DNA from: an uncultured Elusimicrobiales bacterium
GTDB taxonomy: Bacteria > Elusimicrobiota > Elusimicrobia > Elusimicrobiales > Elusimicrobiaceae
Reading direction: 5' to 3'
DNA length: 64,000 bases
Assembly (NCBI GenBank): GCA_934662565.1
Contig: CAKUKI010000002.1
Location: 124,001 to 188,000, forward strand
The notes beneath the pieces are model-generated. The model was not told the origin of the DNA. It saw only the letters and a list, made by a program, of their open reading frames with translations, and made no database searches. Shown here in pieces: positions 61,148 through 64,000 of the stretch. Every line of letters begins with the position of its first letter. The first letter of the stretch is position 1. Made by a program: the position numbers and the translations under genes.

Positions 61148-62290
61148 ATGAATAAGTTTTTGGTAATGTCACTGGCTGTATTGACGAGCGGTGTGGCTTT
61201 TGCGGCTAACACTTGGCCGGATAACCAAGATAACAAAACGCAGAAAAAAGCCAATGCCCAAGATGTTGTAAATAACCCAATTCAAGAGTCCATGGCGGGC
61301 TCGTCCACTCGTGTGGCGGGCGAACGCTTAGATATTCCGGACATTGAAAACTTGAAAAAACGGGAAGAATTGGCAAAACGGAACAGAAAAAATAATCCCG
61401 CGCCCATTAAAGAAGCTATGGCGGGCACGCCCACTCGTGTGGCGGGCGAACGCTTGGATATTCCGGACATTGAAAACTTGAAAAAACGCGAAGAATTGGC
61501 GAAACGGAACAGAAAAAATAATCCCGCGCCCATTAAAGAAGCCATGGCGGGCACGTCCGCTCGTGTGGCGGGCGAACGCTTGGATATTCCGGACATTGAA
61601 AACTTGCACTCCGCGTTGGAAAAACGCAGTTCCGCGAAACGGAGTGCGGCGGACAATATGTCTGATGCCCAGCTGACTTTTGCCAGAGCGTTGGTAGATT
61701 TTACCTCCGCCACAAAAACGCGGGCTTATTATGATTTTGATTACAACTTCCAATTAATGGACCCTGTGCGCCAAGCCTTTATGAACCTTTCCCAAAAAGA
61801 ACAGGAACGCATGGCAAGCATGGCCAGCCAGCCGGTTGTATTTAAGAACGGCAAAAAGACCACCTTGGAAGCGTATATCCGTATGGAATCCGTTAATTTA
61901 ACGCAAAGAGAACAGGAAACCTTTGATGCGTTCGGCGCGGCATTAGCTAATGCCCAAGCGGGGGCGGCTATCCGCACTGTATCGGCGGCCTTGCCTAAAG
62001 CGTATGCGGAGGCGGTAGTATCCTTCCGCAAGACGGTAAGCCGTACGCAAGATGTAAATACTGTTTTGCAAGCGGTTATGGCTCCCATGGACGAATTTTA
62101 CGCCCAGTTGGAGGCTAAACCGGCATTGGGGCCGGCCATGGCTAAAGAGTTTGTAAAACCGATTAAAACCTCTGCTGGTACGGTCAAACCGGCCGAATTT
62201 ATTAATGCCCACGCCATTGAGGTTTTGAGCCAATCTACGCAAGACAAATTGTTTGAGTTTGCCAAAGACTTGAACCGCTTGTCCCGCTAA
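61148..62290 (+). CDS. Exported protein with 42-residue tandem repeats and two copies of the novel domain
   Basis: A 380-residue protein. The signal peptide (LVMSLAVLTSGVAFA) precedes three repeats of a 42-residue charged unit (about 45-153) containing RVAGERLDIPDIENLKKREE, joined by NRKNNPAP linkers. Two modules of the domain seen in the preceding gene follow at about 178-270 (LMDPVRQAF, FDAFG) and 290-378 (PMDEFYAQL, EFVKPI, FEFAKDL). The function is unknown; the layout suggests a periplasmic or surface binding protein. It has its own promoter and terminator. Confidence 0.75.
   Translation: MNKFLVMSLAVLTSGVAFAANTWPDNQDNKTQKKANAQDVVNNPIQESMAGSSTRVAGERLDIPDIENLKKREELAKRNRKNNPAPIKEAMAGTPTRVAGERLDIPDIENLKKREELAKRNRKNNPAPIKEAMAGTSARVAGERLDIPDIENLHSALEKRSSAKRSAADNMSDAQLTFARALVDFTSATKTRAYYDFDYNFQLMDPVRQAFMNLSQKEQERMASMASQPVVFKNGKKTTLEAYIRMESVNLTQREQETFDAFGAALANAQAGAAIRTVSAALPKAYAEAVVSFRKTVSRTQDVNTVLQAVMAPMDEFYAQLEAKPALGPAMAKEFVKPIKTSAGTVKPAEFINAHAIEVLSQSTQDKLFEFAKDLNRLSR
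61280..61606 (+). repeat. 126-bp tandem repeat, 2.6 copies
   Basis: Copies start at 61280, 61406 and 61532, in frame with the gene and nearly identical at DNA level; the last is cut after GACATTGAAAACTTG. High identity implies recent duplication or ongoing homogenisation. Confidence 0.9.
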
Positions 62291-62310
62291 GCCGTTTGAA
62301 TTTATAAGGG

Positions 62311-62347
62311 TACCGTCCGGAACTTTGGTTTCGGGCGGTATTTTTTT
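62311..62347 (+). terminator. Terminator of the repeat protein gene
   Basis: TACCGTCCG pairs with CGGGCGGTA (one G-U), followed by seven T. The next ~175 bases up to 62522 are GC-rich and hold nothing I can identify. Confidence 0.8.
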
Positions 62348-62522
62348 GTTTATTGGTACCAATTTTTTGCAAAAACACCACATGGGGCGCGGGGCTCAAA
62401 CGGAAAAAGGGGGAAATCCCGAAAATAAAAAAATCGGGCGGCGGCGGACGAGAGGAAAACGCGCCCAGCCGGTTAAAACGGCAAAATTGCGGGGGCGGTG
62501 CTCGGGGTTTGGACAGGCAACA

Positions 62523-62549
62523 AAAAACGCGCCTTAACGGCGCGTTTTT
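62523..62549 (-). terminator. Terminator of the nrd operon
   Basis: AAAAACGCGCC pairs perfectly with GGCGCGTTTTT around TTAAC; it works on the minus strand after nrdG. Confidence 0.9.
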
Positions 62550-62565
62550 GGCCTAAAAAGCGGGT

Positions 62566-63189
62566 TTATATTTCATCGTGCATCACTTTTAAGGTAGCTT
62601 TGGTTTTGGCTACCGGTAAACATTCCTGTACGCGGTAATGGGAGCCGTCCGTCAGTGCGCGGATCGCGTCAATATCACTGTCCGTCAGTACGGTTTTGTC
62701 GTAAGTGGTGCGGAACTCATACGGTACGCCCGATTGAACGATTAACTGCATGGATTCTTTCAAAATAGCCGGATTAAAATCCACCCCTGTAATGAGCGAG
62801 TATTTTTCCAGCGGGGCTTTGAGGTCCATGGCTACATAATCCACTAGTTTGCGGGCGTAGGCTTCGCGCAAGACTTCCGGACGGGTGCCGTTGGTGTCTA
62901 ATTTCAAAGCAAAGCCCATGGCTTTAATTTGGGCCATAAAATCCAATAAATCTGCATGAATAGTAGGTTCGCCGCCTGTCACAACAACGCCTTCCAGCGT
63001 GCCTTGGCGGCGCGTAAGGAAGGCGAAAAGTTCTTCTTGTGGCATGGGTTCCATGTATAAATGCGGGTAGACTAATTCCGGATTGTGGCAATAGCGGCAA
63101 CGGAAGTTGCATCCTTGCGTAAAAACCACTGCCGCCGGACGGCCGGGAAAGTCTATGAGTGTAAACTTAATAAGTCCGCCGATTTTCAT
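62566..63189 (-). CDS. nrdG: Anaerobic ribonucleotide reductase activating protein NrdG
   Basis: A 207-residue radical SAM activase that places the glycyl radical on the class III reductase. The start MKIGGLIKFTLIDFPGRPAA leads to QGCNFRCRYCHNPE with Cys27, Cys31 and Cys34. VVVTGGEPTIHADL and LDTNGTRPEVL follow. It starts 26 bases after the stop of the small glycyl-radical protein gene, the presumed substrate of this enzyme. A strong terminator ends the operon. Confidence 0.93.
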   Translation of the reverse strand: MKIGGLIKFTLIDFPGRPAAVVFTQGCNFRCRYCHNPELVYPHLYMEPMPQEELFAFLTRRQGTLEGVVVTGGEPTIHADLLDFMAQIKAMGFALKLDTNGTRPEVLREAYARKLVDYVAMDLKAPLEKYSLITGVDFNPAILKESMQLIVQSGVPYEFRTTYDKTVLTDSDIDAIRALTDGSHYRVQECLPVAKTKATLKVMHDEI

Positions 63190-63215
63190 AATGAAACCAG
63201 AGTGAATTTACAGGC

Positions 63216-63416
63216 TTATTTGTCGCAACCGCAGCCAACATGCATGGTTTTGCGCAGGGCAAATTCTTCTTTTTTGCCTTTGTTCCAGTTTTGTACCGGA
63301 CGCAAATAGCCCACTACGCGGGAGTAAACTTCACATTTAGAGCCGTGTACGTCGGACAATTCTTGTTTAAGTTCGGAAATTTTGTTTTCTACTACTTTCT
63401 TTTCTTGAGCGGTCAT
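63216..63416 (-). CDS. Separate glycyl-radical subunit of class III ribonucleotide reductase
   Basis: A 66-residue protein equal to the C-terminal tail of NrdD. Residues 28-56 read CEVYSRVVGYLRPVQNWNKG followed by KKEEFALRKT, with Gly36 as the expected radical site. Residues 9-23 form a heptad helix (V, I, L, L, V at a/d positions) not usual in NrdD. The end has GCGCDK. The ATG at 63416 has AGGAG upstream; codons before it in the longer frame lie in an intergenic hairpin. It sits between the truncated nrdD and nrdG. Confidence 0.85.
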   Translation of the reverse strand: MTAQEKKVVENKISELKQELSDVHGSKCEVYSRVVGYLRPVQNWNKGKKEEFALRKTMHVGCGCDK

Positions 63417-63443
63417 TTGGGTCTTTCTCCTAAAATACTTCTT

Positions 63444-63504
63444 GTTGTCCGCACGCGGCGGCCCTACCTGTATAGGATAGCGCTTTTGCGCGTGCGGAAA
63501 CAAC
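63444..63504 (-). promoter_or_regulatory. Intergenic hairpin between the two nrdD parts
   Basis: GTTGTCCGCACGCG (63444-63457) pairs with CGCGTGCGGA-AA-CAAC (63489-63504), 14 bp with a 2-base bulge, loop about 31 bases with an inner CCTA/TAGG stem. It lies in the 126-base gap and has no T-run, so processing or translation control is more likely than termination. Confidence 0.6.
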
Positions 63505-63542
63505 TGCTTTTTTAGATTATGCTTAACCTAAAAAGGATATAA

Positions 63543-64000
63543 TTATTTGCTGTAAAGCTGTTCTTCCAGCAATTTAATCTGGTGTTCCAGTTCTTGCACC
63601 CGTTCGGCTTTGCATTTAGGGCATTCAAAATGTTCGCCTTCAATGTAGCCGCATTTGGGGCAGACGCTGAAAGTAGGTGTAATGGAAAAGTACGGTAAAG
63701 TATATTTTTCACACACCGTTTTGATGAATTTCTTCATCGCTTCCAAATCTTTAATTCTTTCCCCCGTAAAGATGTGCTGTACGGTGCCGCCTGTGTATTT
63801 GGATTGGATAGTGCTTTGCAAGTCCAACATTTCAAATACGTCGTCTGTATAGTTGACGGGCAGCTGGGAAGAGTTGGTATAGAACGGCGGATGGCCTTGT
63901 TTGTACATGGCTTCGTTGGCGCAGATGATTTCCGGATAGCGTTCTTTATCCAACTTGGCCAAACGGTAGGAGGTACCTTCGGCCGGAGTGGCTTCCAAGT
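63543..64000 (-). CDS. nrdD: Anaerobic ribonucleoside-triphosphate reductase NrdD, C-terminal part, lacking the glycyl-radical tail
   Basis: The reading frame runs off the right edge; about 152 codons are seen. EATPAEGTSYRLA, QLPVNYTDD, KYTGGTVQHIFTGE, LPYFSITPTFSVCPKCGYI and FECPKC are NrdD sequences, including the four zinc Cys. In ordinary NrdD the VYSRVVGY radical region follows within a few residues. Here the chain instead continues with a heptad helix (VQELEHQIKLLEEQL) and stops. The radical region is encoded by the next gene. The upstream start is not visible. Confidence 0.88.
   Translation of the reverse strand, partial: LEATPAEGTSYRLAKLDKERYPEIICANEAMYKQGHPPFYTNSSQLPVNYTDDVFEMLDLQSTIQSKYTGGTVQHIFTGERIKDLEAMKKFIKTVCEKYTLPYFSITPTFSVCPKCGYIEGEHFECPKCKAERVQELEHQIKLLEEQLYSK

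Noticed and set aside
61280..61606. CRISPR-like array
   Set aside because: The repeat unit is 126 bp with no unique spacers and is in frame with a protein gene.
62325..62537. Overlapping plus-strand reading frames after the repeat protein
   Set aside because: They begin inside a terminator and run into the nrd terminator; the sequence is Arg/Gly-rich as expected for random GC-rich DNA.
63543..63543. Simple frameshift or sequencing error as the cause of the nrdD split
   Set aside because: The two coding parts are 126 bases apart with a hairpin and a separate AGGAG site, and each new end carries an added heptad helix; a single indel would not create these.

Overview
The window reads as a chromosomal segment of an anaerobic, Gram-negative-type bacterium of roughly 50% GC with densely packed genes. 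Diderm features are SurA/PpiD-like periplasmic chaperones, several lipoproteins, a family 9 (heptosyltransferase-type) glycosyltransferase, PBP1A, and a bactofilin beside an M23 endopeptidase. Anaerobic life is indicated by the class III ribonucleotide reductase genes and the iron-dependent alcohol dehydrogenase. The type IV prepilin (G^FTLIELLVVVLIIGILAAM-like start, Cys-rich tail) and overall gene style resemble gut Elusimicrobiota, but that assignment is from memory of the family and was not checked by search.

Layout. 1-7.7 kb (minus strand): pbp1A-mfd-two parvulin-type PPIases, a terminator, then pdxA cut by the window edge. 7.8-10.95 kb (plus): a cytoplasmic two-component pair with a Cys-rich sensor kinase, rsmD, and an Fe-S type PD-(D/E)XK nuclease. 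11-14.3 kb: complete proline pathway proB-proA-proC. 14.3-15.6 kb (minus): uppP and sixA. 15.6-24.6 kb (plus): addB-addA, ybaB, an aldo/keto reductase and an SPL-family radical SAM protein. 24.6-31.3 kb: an accessory envelope region with a major prepilin behind a 17-bp leader hairpin, long palindromes, a PTA-rich membrane protein, an exported receiver-like protein, two paralogous Cys-rich lipoproteins and a thioredoxin-like lipoprotein. 31.4-34.6 kb: M23 peptidase, bactofilin, PpiD-like protein, PfkB kinase and a small membrane protein. 34.6-39.3 kb: glycosyltransferase with a C10 tract, tRNA-Leu, SpoIID-like protein and amidase. 39.4-42.7 kb: NIF3, M20 peptidase, GspG-like pseudopilin and prepilin peptidase. 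42.7-53.4 kb: MFS exporter, valS, two exported peptidase-T homologues, rdgB, MerR/flavoprotein pair and dxs. 53.4-60 kb: Pif1-like helicase, Fe-ADH, tRNA-Ser with repeats, unknown membrane proteins and an M29 aminopeptidase. 60.2-62.3 kb: two exported repeat proteins. 62.5-64 kb (minus): class III ribonucleotide reductase operon.

The strongest novelty candidate is at the right edge. The anaerobic ribonucleotide reductase appears to be split: the large NrdD polypeptide stops just after its zinc-binding Cys4 region with a short coiled-coil helix, and the glycyl-radical segment is a separate 66-residue protein with its own ribosome binding site and a matching coiled-coil helix, followed directly by the activase NrdG. 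Other points of interest are a new exported domain present four times in two adjacent genes, an 8-base motif at a near-constant distance upstream of three exported-protein genes, structured repeats downstream of both tRNA genes, a probable phase-variable glycosyltransferase, a secreted receiver-like domain and a peptidase-T pseudoenzyme.

No CRISPR array, insertion sequence, rRNA or prophage was seen.
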